A DNA stretch of 64,000 bases from Desulfobotulus mexicanus. GTDB taxonomy: Bacteria > Desulfobacterota > Desulfobacteria > Desulfobacterales > ASO4-4. A program made the translations under genes and the position numbers. Below, one piece after another: positions 8,388 to 16,320 of this stretch. The DNA lies in NCBI RefSeq assembly GCF_006175995.1, contig NZ_VDMB01000019.1, forward strand, positions 1 to 64,000, in the 5' to 3' direction. The notes under the pieces were generated by a model. That model had not been told where the DNA came from. It worked only from the letters and a program-made list of their open reading frames with translations, and did no database searches. Positions within the stretch are counted from its first letter, which is position 1, and every line of letters begins with the position of its first letter.

Positions 8388-10427
8388 ATGAATTTTAAAA
8401 ATAAAAATCCCGAAAAAAACCATATCGAGCCGCAGATTACAGAACTGAAAAAGGAAATAGACCTTCTCAGGGAAGAGCTGGAATACCGGAAAAGGAAAAT
8501 GGAAGACATGTGTCAGGACAAAGCCCACCTCATTGCCCTGATCGAACATGCACCGGATATAATCATGCGCTTTGATGAAAACTGCCGGCATCTGTTTGTC
8601 AACCGGGCCATTGAAAAGGTGGTTCCCATGGCTGCAGCGGATTACATCGGCAAAAGCCACAGGGAACTTGGCTTTCCCGAAAAAACCTGTTCTTTCTGGG
8701 AATACAACTTAAAAAAAATCTTTCTTACGGGTGAGCTGCAGGAAAGGGAAACCCCCTATGCGGGTATCCACGGCACAAGGATTTTCAACTGGCGTCTCAT
8801 TCCAGAATATGAACATTCCGGCAAAATCAGCAGTATTCTCTGCATGGCAAGGGATGTTACGGAGCAACGCCTTGCAGAACAAAGCTATGCAAGGCTTTTT
8901 GACACCATGCCCTATGGCTTTGCCCTCCATGAAATGGTTTATGATGAGAAAGGAAAGGCCCTTGATTATCGTTTTTTAAGCGTCAATCCGGCCTTTGAAA
9001 ACCTGACTGGCCTGAAAGCTGATGATATTCTTGGCAGGCGCGTGCTGGATGTACTACCCGATACCGAAAAAGAATGGATAGACCGCTACGCTAAAGTTGC
9101 TGCCGGAGCACCGCCCATATACTTTGAATCCTTTTCAAAGGCCTTAAATAAATATTTTGAGGTCACAGCATACGGCTCCGGAAAAAAACGCTTTGCCACC
9201 CTTTTCCATGATGTTACAGAGCGAAAGAATACTGAAAAGGAGCGGGAAAAACTTAAAAGCCTGCTGGCCCAGTCCGATAAGCTCAATGCCGTGGGCCGCC
9301 TTGCAGGAGGTGTGGCCCATGACTTCAATAACAAGCTCAGTGTAATAACAGGATACACGGAATTTGCCCTGGACAGAACAGATCCTTCCGATGAAATCTA
9401 TGCTGATCTGGAAGAAATCATCAAAGCTACCCGAAGTGCCACGGAACTGACCCGACAGCTCCTTACCTTTGCACGCAGGGAAAAGGCCAACCCGCCTAAA
9501 ATCATTGATGTCAACGATGTCATCACATCCATGCTGAACATGCTCAGGAGGCTTATAGGTGAAAACATTGAGCTTCTATGGCAACCGGAAAAAGATATAT
9601 GGGCTTTACACATGGACCCTTCCCAGCTGGATCAGATTCTGATTAACCTCTGCGTCAATGCAAGGGACGCCATAGGAAAAAAGAATGGCCGCATAACCAT
9701 TGAAACCAGTAATACAAACCTGCAATATCCCTCAGAAGCAGCAGAATCCGATATCTTCCCCGGAGACTATGTCAGTATAAACATAACGGACAACGGCTGC
9801 GGTATGGGCAAAGAAACCATGGAACAGATCTTTGAACCCTTTTTCACCACAAAAAAAGATGGGGAAGGAACTGGTCTGGGCCTTGCTACGGTTTATGGTA
9901 TTGTGCGACAGAATCAGGGCATCATAAGGGTTTACAGTGAAGTAGACATGGGAACAGCTTTCGGTATTTTTCTTCCAAGTTACAAAAACCATGAACCAGA
10001 ACCGGAATTAATACCCACTGCCCAAACCGAAGAAAGGGGAATGGAAACCCTGCTTCTGGTGGAAGACGATCCGGGTCTTCTGGCCCTGAATCAGACCATG
10101 CTGGAACGCCTTGGATATCAGGTACTGCCTGCCGCACTACCCGAAGAAGCCCTGAACATTGCCGATTCCTTTGAAGGAGAAATAGCCATGATGCTCACGG
10201 ATGTGGTCATGCCGGGAATGAACGGTCCTGAACTCTCAAAAATACTTACGGAACGCTTCCCAAAAATAAAAAGCCTTTTCATGTCCGGTTATTCCCAGAA
10301 CATGATCCTTCAGCAGGGCTTTGCCAACGGGAATATCGGTCATTTTATCCAGAAGCCCTTTTCTTTTAAGGATCTAAGCCTTAAAGTCAGACAGATTCTG
10401 GATACAGAAAGGTCTTTGGATGAATAA
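8388..10427 (+). CDS. Hybrid histidine kinase (2 PAS, HisKA, HATPase, receiver)
   Basis: This is a 679-residue soluble kinase preceded by GGGAGAAG at good spacing. A short coiled coil is followed by PAS domains at about 45-165 and 170-285. The kinase core has [14 protein letters not shown] (His311), the form typical of NtrB-like and deltaproteobacterial kinases, an ATPase domain with DNGCGMG and GTGLGLATV, and a C-terminal receiver with [11 protein letters not shown] (Asp605) and IQKPF. The first PAS domain closely resembles the single PAS of the kinase at 13519 (shared GKSHREL, RLIPEY and surrounding residues), so the two probably arose by duplication and may sense the same cue. It overlaps the following Hpt gene by eight bases. 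That pair plus the response regulator at 10797 can form a complete kinase-receiver-Hpt-receiver relay. Confidence 0.92.
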   Translation: MNFKNKNPEKNHIEPQITELKKEIDLLREELEYRKRKMEDMCQDKAHLIALIEHAPDIIMRFDENCRHLFVNRAIEKVVPMAAADYIGKSHRELGFPEKTCSFWEYNLKKIFLTGELQERETPYAGIHGTRIFNWRLIPEYEHSGKISSILCMARDVTEQRLAEQSYARLFDTMPYGFALHEMVYDEKGKALDYRFLSVNPAFENLTGLKADDILGRRVLDVLPDTEKEWIDRYAKVAAGAPPIYFESFSKALNKYFEVTAYGSGKKRFATLFHDVTERKNTEKEREKLKSLLAQSDKLNAVGRLAGGVAHDFNNKLSVITGYTEFALDRTDPSDEIYADLEEIIKATRSATELTRQLLTFARREKANPPKIIDVNDVITSMLNMLRRLIGENIELLWQPEKDIWALHMDPSQLDQILINLCVNARDAIGKKNGRITIETSNTNLQYPSEAAESDIFPGDYVSINITDNGCGMGKETMEQIFEPFFTTKKDGEGTGLGLATVYGIVRQNQGIIRVYSEVDMGTAFGIFLPSYKNHEPEPELIPTAQTEERGMETLLLVEDDPGLLALNQTMLERLGYQVLPAALPEEALNIADSFEGEIAMMLTDVVMPGMNGPELSKILTERFPKIKSLFMSGYSQNMILQQGFANGNIGHFIQKPFSFKDLSLKVRQILDTERSLDE

Positions 10428-10800
10428 AAAAATAATTAACACGGATTTCCATCCTGTTTTTGCCAAGGAAGCCATGCTGAACCGCTTTATGAATGATGCG
10501 GAGATAGCCTGCAGCGTAGCAGTAGTTTTTCTTACGGATATGCCAAGGCAGATTTCCCTGCTTCAAAGGGCAGTGGAAACCAAAGACCTTGAAACGGCCA
10601 CAAGACTTGCCCACAGCATGAAGGGGGCTGCCATGAATGTGGGCGGATTGGGTTTCGCAAAACTTGCAGCGACAATGGAAAAAGATGGCCGGGAAAAAAG
10701 AATCACTGCCATGGAAGAAAGGCTGACGCAGATGAAAAATGATTTCCATGACCTCAAAAAAAACCTGATAGAAACCTTTAATATTAAGGATATTCCATGA
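10420..10800 (+). CDS. Stand-alone histidine phosphotransfer (Hpt) protein
   Basis: This 126-residue all-helical protein carries the Hpt motif LAHSMKGAAMNVGG, with phospho-acceptor His65. It also has the usual trailing helix ending in MEKDGRE. Hpt proteins shuttle phosphate between the receiver of a hybrid kinase and a second receiver. It begins inside the last codons of the upstream hybrid kinase (8-base overlap) and its TGA overlaps the ATG of the downstream response regulator. All three are therefore likely translated together and act in one relay. Nothing looks damaged. Confidence 0.88.
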   Translation: MNKKIINTDFHPVFAKEAMLNRFMNDAEIACSVAVVFLTDMPRQISLLQRAVETKDLETATRLAHSMKGAAMNVGGLGFAKLAATMEKDGREKRITAMEERLTQMKNDFHDLKKNLIETFNIKDIP

Positions 10801-11423
10801 AGATACAGGACCGCTGCATCCTTGTGGCTGAAGATGACCTTACCTCCCGCACGGCTCTGCAGCTCACCCTTCAGAAATGGGGATATGTCCCCCTTATTGC
10901 CGAAGACGGAGAAGCCGCCTGGGAGATTCTACAGGGCAAAGAAGCTCCCCGTCTGCTTATTCTGGACTGGATGATGCCAAAGCTCCATGGTATTGATCTT
11001 CTGCGCCGCATACGTTCCATGAAACAGGAATCCTCTTTTTACATTATCATGCTGACCACAAGGGACAGCACCGAAGATATAATAGAGGGTCTGGATGCAG
11101 GAGCCGATGATTACCTCACCAAGCCCTTCAACCCCGGAGAACTACGGGCACGGGTCAATGTGGGCTTCAGGGTACTGGATCTCCAGGAAAGTCTGGAAAA
11201 AAGAATTCTGGAATTACAAAAGGCCGTTGAACACATTCAGACCCTGCAGGATATTCTTCCCATCTGCTCCTTTTGCAAAAAAATACGCAACGACACAGGC
11301 TACTGGGATCAGGTGGAATCCTATATCGCAAAACACTCAAAAACCCGGTTCAGCCACGGCATATGCCCGGACTGCCTTCAGCAGCATTACCCTGAGTTTT
11401 CCGATGAGGTGCTGAAAAAATAA
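10797..11423 (+). CDS. Response regulator with Cys-rich (zinc-finger-like) C-terminal tail
   Basis: This 208-residue protein has a full receiver at residues 1-120 (EDDLTSR, LDWMMPKLHG with Asp57, LTKPFNPGEL). A coiled-coil linker leads to a tail with CSFCKKIRNDTGYW and, about 33 residues on, HGICPDC. The two CxxC pairs suggest a small metal-binding knuckle. The same tail is familiar at the C-terminus of regulators and PAS proteins in related anaerobes, but its function is not known to me. It has no DNA-binding domain, so output is probably by protein contact. Its start overlaps the stop of the Hpt gene, the likely phosphate donor. The aldehyde oxidoreductase gene follows after 13 bases and may be on the same transcript. 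Confidence 0.88.
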   Translation: MKIQDRCILVAEDDLTSRTALQLTLQKWGYVPLIAEDGEAAWEILQGKEAPRLLILDWMMPKLHGIDLLRRIRSMKQESSFYIIMLTTRDSTEDIIEGLDAGADDYLTKPFNPGELRARVNVGFRVLDLQESLEKRILELQKAVEHIQTLQDILPICSFCKKIRNDTGYWDQVESYIAKHSKTRFSHGICPDCLQQHYPEFSDEVLKK

Positions 11424-11436
11424 AAAAGGCCTGTTC

Positions 11437-13296
11437 ATGAAAAAAATTCGCATCCTGGATATCAATCTTGGCAACCTTAAATTTAAGGAAACAGAACTCT
11501 CTTTCGAGGAAAGCCTTATGGCTCTGGGCGGCATGGGCCTGAACGCCCGTATCCTAACCAGAGAACTTTCCCCGGAAACAGACCCCCTTGGTCCGGACAA
11601 TATCCTGATCTTTTCTCCGGGACTTCTTGCGGGTTCCGGCTTTCCAACGGCCTCCCGCACGGAAGCCTCCGCCCTTTCCCCGGCCACCTCAGGCTTTGGC
11701 ACCTCCAATTCAGGGCTTTTTTTCGGTGGGGATCTGAAAAGAACAGGCTATGACAGTCTTATCTTCCGGAGCCGGGCCGAAAGCCCCGTCTACCTCAGCC
11801 TGATGGATGGCAAAGTTCTTCTACTGCCAGCCTCTGAAATATGGGGAAAAGATGCCTGGGAAAGCATTGACTGGCTGGATGCCCGTTACCCTGAATCTTC
11901 CATCGCCCTCATCGGCCCTGCCGGAGAAAAGGGTGTCCGTTTTGCATCCATACAGAACCGCCGCCACGATGCCTGGGGCCGAACCGGGCTTGGTGCTGTC
12001 ATGGGTTCCAAAAACCTCAAAGCCATTGTCATCCAAAGCCGGGAGAAAATCAGGGCTGCCGAGACGGAAAATTTCAGAGAAATCCGCAGAAAAGCCACCC
12101 GGATCATCAAGGCTTCCCGCTATTATGAACCCTTTAAAAAATCCGGAACCCTGGGGGCTTCCCCTGTGTACGGAAAATTTGACGCCCTGCCCACAAAGAA
12201 TTTTTCAGGAGAAGGCATAGCCAGCTGGCCTTCAGACTATGGACACAAACTGCACCAAAAGCATGTCACAGGACGCATGGCCTGTGAAAGCTGCTGGATT
12301 GCCTGCGGCCACATGGTTTCCATAGCCGGAGGAAACTATGCAGGCCAGAAGCTTAAAGCCCTTGAGATCAGCCCCACCATCACCTTCTGTGCCCAGGCCG
12401 GCCTTTCTGTCGAAGACAGTTTCAGGGCCACGGAAATCTGTCAGCGATACGGCATGGACATGCTAAGCGCAGGTGCCACAGCGGCCATGGCTTTTCAGCT
12501 CTTTGAAGAAGGAAAAATCCATACCAGTGATACGGGTTTTCCCCTGATTTGGGGGGACGGGGATGCCTTCTGCCGCCTCCTTGAAGACATGGCCCTGAAA
12601 CGGGGACTGGGCAGTCTGCTGGCAGAGGGTACGGCAAGGGCTGCGGAAAAACTGGGGCATCCCGAAGCAGCCGTACACATAAGGGGCCTTGAAATGCCCA
12701 TGATAGACCCCAGGGGCCGCTGGTCCAGCTACAGCTTCGGTATGCTGACCAATATCCGCGGCGGCGATCACCTGCGCTGCCGAAATCCCTTTGAAAATTT
12801 GCGGGAAAACCTGAAAAGCGAAGATCTCTTCTGGGAAGCTTTCAGGCTGCCCGAAGAAGAATACCTCAAAGCGGACATTTTCCCTGAATCATTGAAAAAA
12901 AAGATTTTTGACTTAGAAAAAAGCAGGGTCTTCCTTCCACTTATGGCCCTATGGTCCGAAGACCTCATAACCCTTTTCAATACCTTTGGTATCTGTATCC
13001 GGCCTCCCATCCTCAATACCATAGGTCCCACCCTTTTATCCGAAACATGCAGATCTTTTACAGGAACTAAAATTTCTCCCGAGGAACTCATGGAATCGGC
13101 CGCCACAAGCTGGAACCTGATCCGGTCCTTCAACCTTGCCTGCGGTGAAAAACCCGGTGCCGCCAACTTTCCAAAACGGTTTTTTTTGCCAGCCCATGGA
13201 AAAAAAGAACTTAGCGAAGAAAAGCTTAAAGAGGTCCTGAAGGCCTATTATACCGCAAGAGGCTGGGATGATGAGGGCAGACCTGAGGTGAAATGA
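11437..13296 (+). CDS. Aldehyde:ferredoxin oxidoreductase (tungsten-pterin enzyme family)
   Basis: The 619-residue product matches the AOR family over its whole length. Visible are the N-terminal LGGMGLNARILTRELSPETD, a pterin-binding-region RTGLGAVMGSKNLKAI (about residue 185), the Cys cluster CESCWIACGH (about 285) for the 4Fe-4S cluster, and GGDHLRCR (about 445), which supplies the distal Cys. Such enzymes oxidise aldehydes to acids in the cytoplasm, reducing ferredoxin, with a tungsten bis-pterin cofactor. The AAGG site 11 bases upstream fits the start. Its position is odd: it follows a response regulator by 13 bases and is flanked by kinases, with no ferredoxin or cofactor genes nearby. 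The substrate cannot be read from the sequence. Confidence 0.9.
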   Translation: MKKIRILDINLGNLKFKETELSFEESLMALGGMGLNARILTRELSPETDPLGPDNILIFSPGLLAGSGFPTASRTEASALSPATSGFGTSNSGLFFGGDLKRTGYDSLIFRSRAESPVYLSLMDGKVLLLPASEIWGKDAWESIDWLDARYPESSIALIGPAGEKGVRFASIQNRRHDAWGRTGLGAVMGSKNLKAIVIQSREKIRAAETENFREIRRKATRIIKASRYYEPFKKSGTLGASPVYGKFDALPTKNFSGEGIASWPSDYGHKLHQKHVTGRMACESCWIACGHMVSIAGGNYAGQKLKALEISPTITFCAQAGLSVEDSFRATEICQRYGMDMLSAGATAAMAFQLFEEGKIHTSDTGFPLIWGDGDAFCRLLEDMALKRGLGSLLAEGTARAAEKLGHPEAAVHIRGLEMPMIDPRGRWSSYSFGMLTNIRGGDHLRCRNPFENLRENLKSEDLFWEAFRLPEEEYLKADIFPESLKKKIFDLEKSRVFLPLMALWSEDLITLFNTFGICIRPPILNTIGPTLLSETCRSFTGTKISPEELMESAATSWNLIRSFNLACGEKPGAANFPKRFFLPAHGKKELSEEKLKEVLKAYYTARGWDDEGRPEVK

Positions 13297-13518
13297 TAAA
13301 ACACTTTCAGCTTGTTTGTCCAAGGCCAGATATGGTATAGGTAAAAAATATACATAAAGACCTAAAGACCACAATATAAAATGACCGCACACAAAAAACT
13401 TTCTGCATCCTTTTCTTCTTATTGATTCTCATAAACCCTGTTTCTTACTGAACGTCCCGTTAGCTGGCTTACAGGGTGGCCCATATACCACATGCAGATT
13501 CCATTCCGGAGAATTACA

Positions 13519-15024
13519 ATGTCCATATTTTCAGCCCATCCAAAGATTATGATAGTGGATGATACCCCAGCCAACCTCAATCTTCTTCAGGAGATCCTTC
13601 AGGAAGAAGACTATCATATCATGGCCTTTCCAAGGGGCTCCATGGCACTGGCCGCTGCTGCTAAAAACCCTCCGGACATGATACTTCTGGACATCCGCAT
13701 GCCGGAAATGGACGGCTTTGAAGTCTGTCGCCGCCTTAAGGAAATACCCTCACTGAAGGATGTTCCCGTTATTTTCATCAGTGCCCTCAGTGACACCCAA
13801 GACAAGCTGAAAGCCTTTTCCACAGGGGGAGTGGATTATGTCACCAAACCCTTTCAGCCCGAAGAAATCCATGCCCGCATCAAAACCCACCTGCACCTTC
13901 AGAAACTTTTACGCGAAAGTGAGAAGAGACAGGAGGTGCTCATAGGAGAACTGCCAGATATTGTCATACGCTTTGACGAAAACGCCCGCCATCTTTTCAC
14001 CTCGAAAAACATCCATGAACTCTACGGACGGAGTGCGAAAGAATACAGGGGCAAATCCCACAGGGAACTGCTTTTTCCGGAAGACATCTGCGATTTCTGG
14101 GAGGACGCCGTAAAAACAGTATTTAATACAACTAAAACACTGGAAATGGAAAAAACCTTTACGGGTAAAGGAAAGCCTGCCATCCACAACCTGAGGCTGA
14201 TTCCCGAATATAACATTTACGGCAAAACACAGTCAGTCCTTGCCATAAGCAGGGACATAACTCTCTGGAAAATAGCGGAAAAAACTCTGCTTCAGGCCAA
14301 AGAGGCCGCAGAAGCGGCAAACCTTGTCAAGTCTGAATTTCTGGCCAATATGAGCCATGAACTAAGAACACCCTTAAACGGCATTCTCGGAGTCATGAAC
14401 CTGCTACAGGGCACAAACCTTGAACAGGACGATGCGGAAATTCTAAAGCTTGGCATAAATTCAGCACAGAGGCTGACCAATCTCCTCACTGATATCATGG
14501 ACTTTTCAACCTTGGATGCAAAGAGAGTAAGGCCCTCAAAGGAAAGTTTTGATCCGTTACAGGTTTTCAAAACCCTCGAAGGACTTTTCAGCCTTACGGC
14601 CATGGAGAAAAAAATCCAACTGGAAATACAAACAGATCCAGCCACACCTTCCTTTCTGGTGGGAGACGGTCCCCGCCTCCGCCAGATTCTCTTCCATCTT
14701 ATGGGCAATGCCTTTAAGTTCACAAAATCCGGAACCATCCGGCTGGAAGTGCTTCACCTGTCTCCTTTAAAAAATGAGAAAATCCATCTTCTGTTTATCC
14801 TTTCCGATACAGGCATAGGCATCAACCAGGATCTTCTGGAACAGATCTGGGAACCTTTCAGACAGGCGGATGGTTCTTCCACACGGAGCTATGAAGGGGC
14901 AGGACTGGGCCTTGCCCTTATCCGAAGGCTTGTTCTGATGCTGAACGGCACCCTGTGTATGGACAGTATTCCCGGAAAGGGTACGGAAATTTTTATGCTT
15001 CTGCCCTTTGACCGCAGTCACTAA
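13519..15024 (+). CDS. Receiver-PAS-histidine kinase (receiver-first kinase)
   Basis: I choose ATG 13519 because GGAGAA lies just before it; an earlier in-frame ATG at 13492 lacks a site. The 501-residue protein starts with a receiver (VDDTPANLNLLQEIL, LDIRMPEMDG with Asp58, VTKPFQPEE). It continues with one PAS domain (about 135-250), HisKA with NMSHELRTP (His280) and HATPase with GAGLGLALIRR. With the receiver in front of the kinase, it probably receives phosphate or a conformational signal from another kinase before acting. The PAS domain is a close relative of the first PAS of the kinase at 8388. No membrane segment is seen. The next gene, a periplasmic binding protein, begins 51 bases later. 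Confidence 0.9.
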   Translation: MSIFSAHPKIMIVDDTPANLNLLQEILQEEDYHIMAFPRGSMALAAAAKNPPDMILLDIRMPEMDGFEVCRRLKEIPSLKDVPVIFISALSDTQDKLKAFSTGGVDYVTKPFQPEEIHARIKTHLHLQKLLRESEKRQEVLIGELPDIVIRFDENARHLFTSKNIHELYGRSAKEYRGKSHRELLFPEDICDFWEDAVKTVFNTTKTLEMEKTFTGKGKPAIHNLRLIPEYNIYGKTQSVLAISRDITLWKIAEKTLLQAKEAAEAANLVKSEFLANMSHELRTPLNGILGVMNLLQGTNLEQDDAEILKLGINSAQRLTNLLTDIMDFSTLDAKRVRPSKESFDPLQVFKTLEGLFSLTAMEKKIQLEIQTDPATPSFLVGDGPRLRQILFHLMGNAFKFTKSGTIRLEVLHLSPLKNEKIHLLFILSDTGIGINQDLLEQIWEPFRQADGSSTRSYEGAGLGLALIRRLVLMLNGTLCMDSIPGKGTEIFMLLPFDRSH

Positions 15025-15074
15025 AAAAGCCTGAAATCACGACACGGGCACAAAGAGCATTTGCGGAGGGATGT

Positions 15075-16265
15075 ATGAAAAAAATCCCATGGTTTGCATT
15101 TATTCTGGCATTCTGCTTTTTTACCGGCAGCCTTAAAGCACAAACCCCTTCCCTCATAATTGGTATAGATGCGGATATGAGTGCAGCATCGTCCATGGCG
15201 GGACAAAGCATTTACAGGGGTGCCATGCTGGCCGTATCGGAAATCAATGAGGAGGGCGGGTTGCTGGGAAAGCCCCTTCGCCTTGATGTTCTGGACCACA
15301 GGGGAAATCCGGCCCGCAGCATCAACAATATAACTAAATTCTCCGAAACTTCAGGTCTGCTGGCAGTGATCGGTGGTAAACACACCCCTGTAATTCAGGA
15401 AGTTTTGCCCCTTATCCACAGGGAAAAAATTATTTTTCTCATTCCATGGGCAGCAGGTACCCATCTGGTGGATAACGGATATGAACCCAATTATGTATTC
15501 CGTGTTTCTGTCCGTGATGAATACGCAGCCAAATTTCTTGTCAGCAACCTGCTTCAGGCCGGGTACAAAAAACCGGGAATTCTGTTGGAAAGAACAGCCT
15601 GGGGAAAATCCAACGAAGCCTCCATCCTGAAAACCCTGTCTGGAAAAGACATCCATCCGGCAGGTATATACTGGTTTCACTGGGGCGTTTCCGACTTGGA
15701 AAACCAGCTGCGTCACCTGCAAAAAAAGGGGGCAGACAGCCTGATTCTCGTATCCCAGCCCAGAGAAGGAAAAACCCTTCTTCTATCTATGGCAGAGCTG
15801 CCTGAAAACCAGCGTCCCCCCATCCTTTCCCACTGGGGAATTGCAAGTGCGGATTTTCCCGGCATGACCGGTGATCTGATTTTGGAATCTGAACTTTTTT
15901 TTCTCCAGACCTTCTCCTTTCTAGACCCGCCTTTCCCTGACCGGGCTGACCACCTTTTCCGTTCATACAAAAAAGCATTCCCGGAAATTCAAAAACCCGA
16001 AGATATACCCGCACCCGCAGGCCTTGCCCATAGCTATGACCTTGTGCATCTACTGGCAAAGGCCGTGACAAAAGCAGGAACTGACGAAAGGGAAAAGATC
16101 CGGGATGCGCTGGAAAACCTCGAATTCCATGAAGGCATCATGAAAAATTACAGTCCTCCATTTACTCCAAAACGCCACGATGCCCTTGGACCGGAAGATT
16201 TCCGCATTGCCTGCTTTACCGAAAAAGGCAGCATCATTCCCTGCACCATGACCAAAAAGCCCTGA
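15075..16265 (+). CDS. Periplasmic ligand-binding protein, branched-chain amino acid (LivJ/K) type
   Basis: This 396-residue protein has a signal peptide (MKKIPWFAFILAFCFFTGSL, cleavage likely after KAQ). It is followed by a type 1 periplasmic-binding fold: IGIDADMSAASSMAGQSIYRG, GGLLGKPLRL and AVIGGKHTPV. A strong GGAGGG precedes the ATG. Homologues deliver amino acids, amides or aromatic acids to ABC permeases, but no permease or ATPase gene is nearby. The next gene, 55 bases on, is a membrane-bound hybrid kinase with an extracytoplasmic loop. This suggests the protein serves as a ligand receptor for that kinase, in the manner of LuxP with LuxQ, rather than in uptake. That link is inference from gene order. 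Confidence 0.88.
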   Translation: MKKIPWFAFILAFCFFTGSLKAQTPSLIIGIDADMSAASSMAGQSIYRGAMLAVSEINEEGGLLGKPLRLDVLDHRGNPARSINNITKFSETSGLLAVIGGKHTPVIQEVLPLIHREKIIFLIPWAAGTHLVDNGYEPNYVFRVSVRDEYAAKFLVSNLLQAGYKKPGILLERTAWGKSNEASILKTLSGKDIHPAGIYWFHWGVSDLENQLRHLQKKGADSLILVSQPREGKTLLLSMAELPENQRPPILSHWGIASADFPGMTGDLILESELFFLQTFSFLDPPFPDRADHLFRSYKKAFPEIQKPEDIPAPAGLAHSYDLVHLLAKAVTKAGTDEREKIRDALENLEFHEGIMKNYSPPFTPKRHDALGPEDFRIACFTEKGSIIPCTMTKKP

Positions 16266-16320
16266 TCTTTATCCGGCGTATTTTATAACCATCCTTTGCC
16301 AATTTAACAGGAGGACAGCC

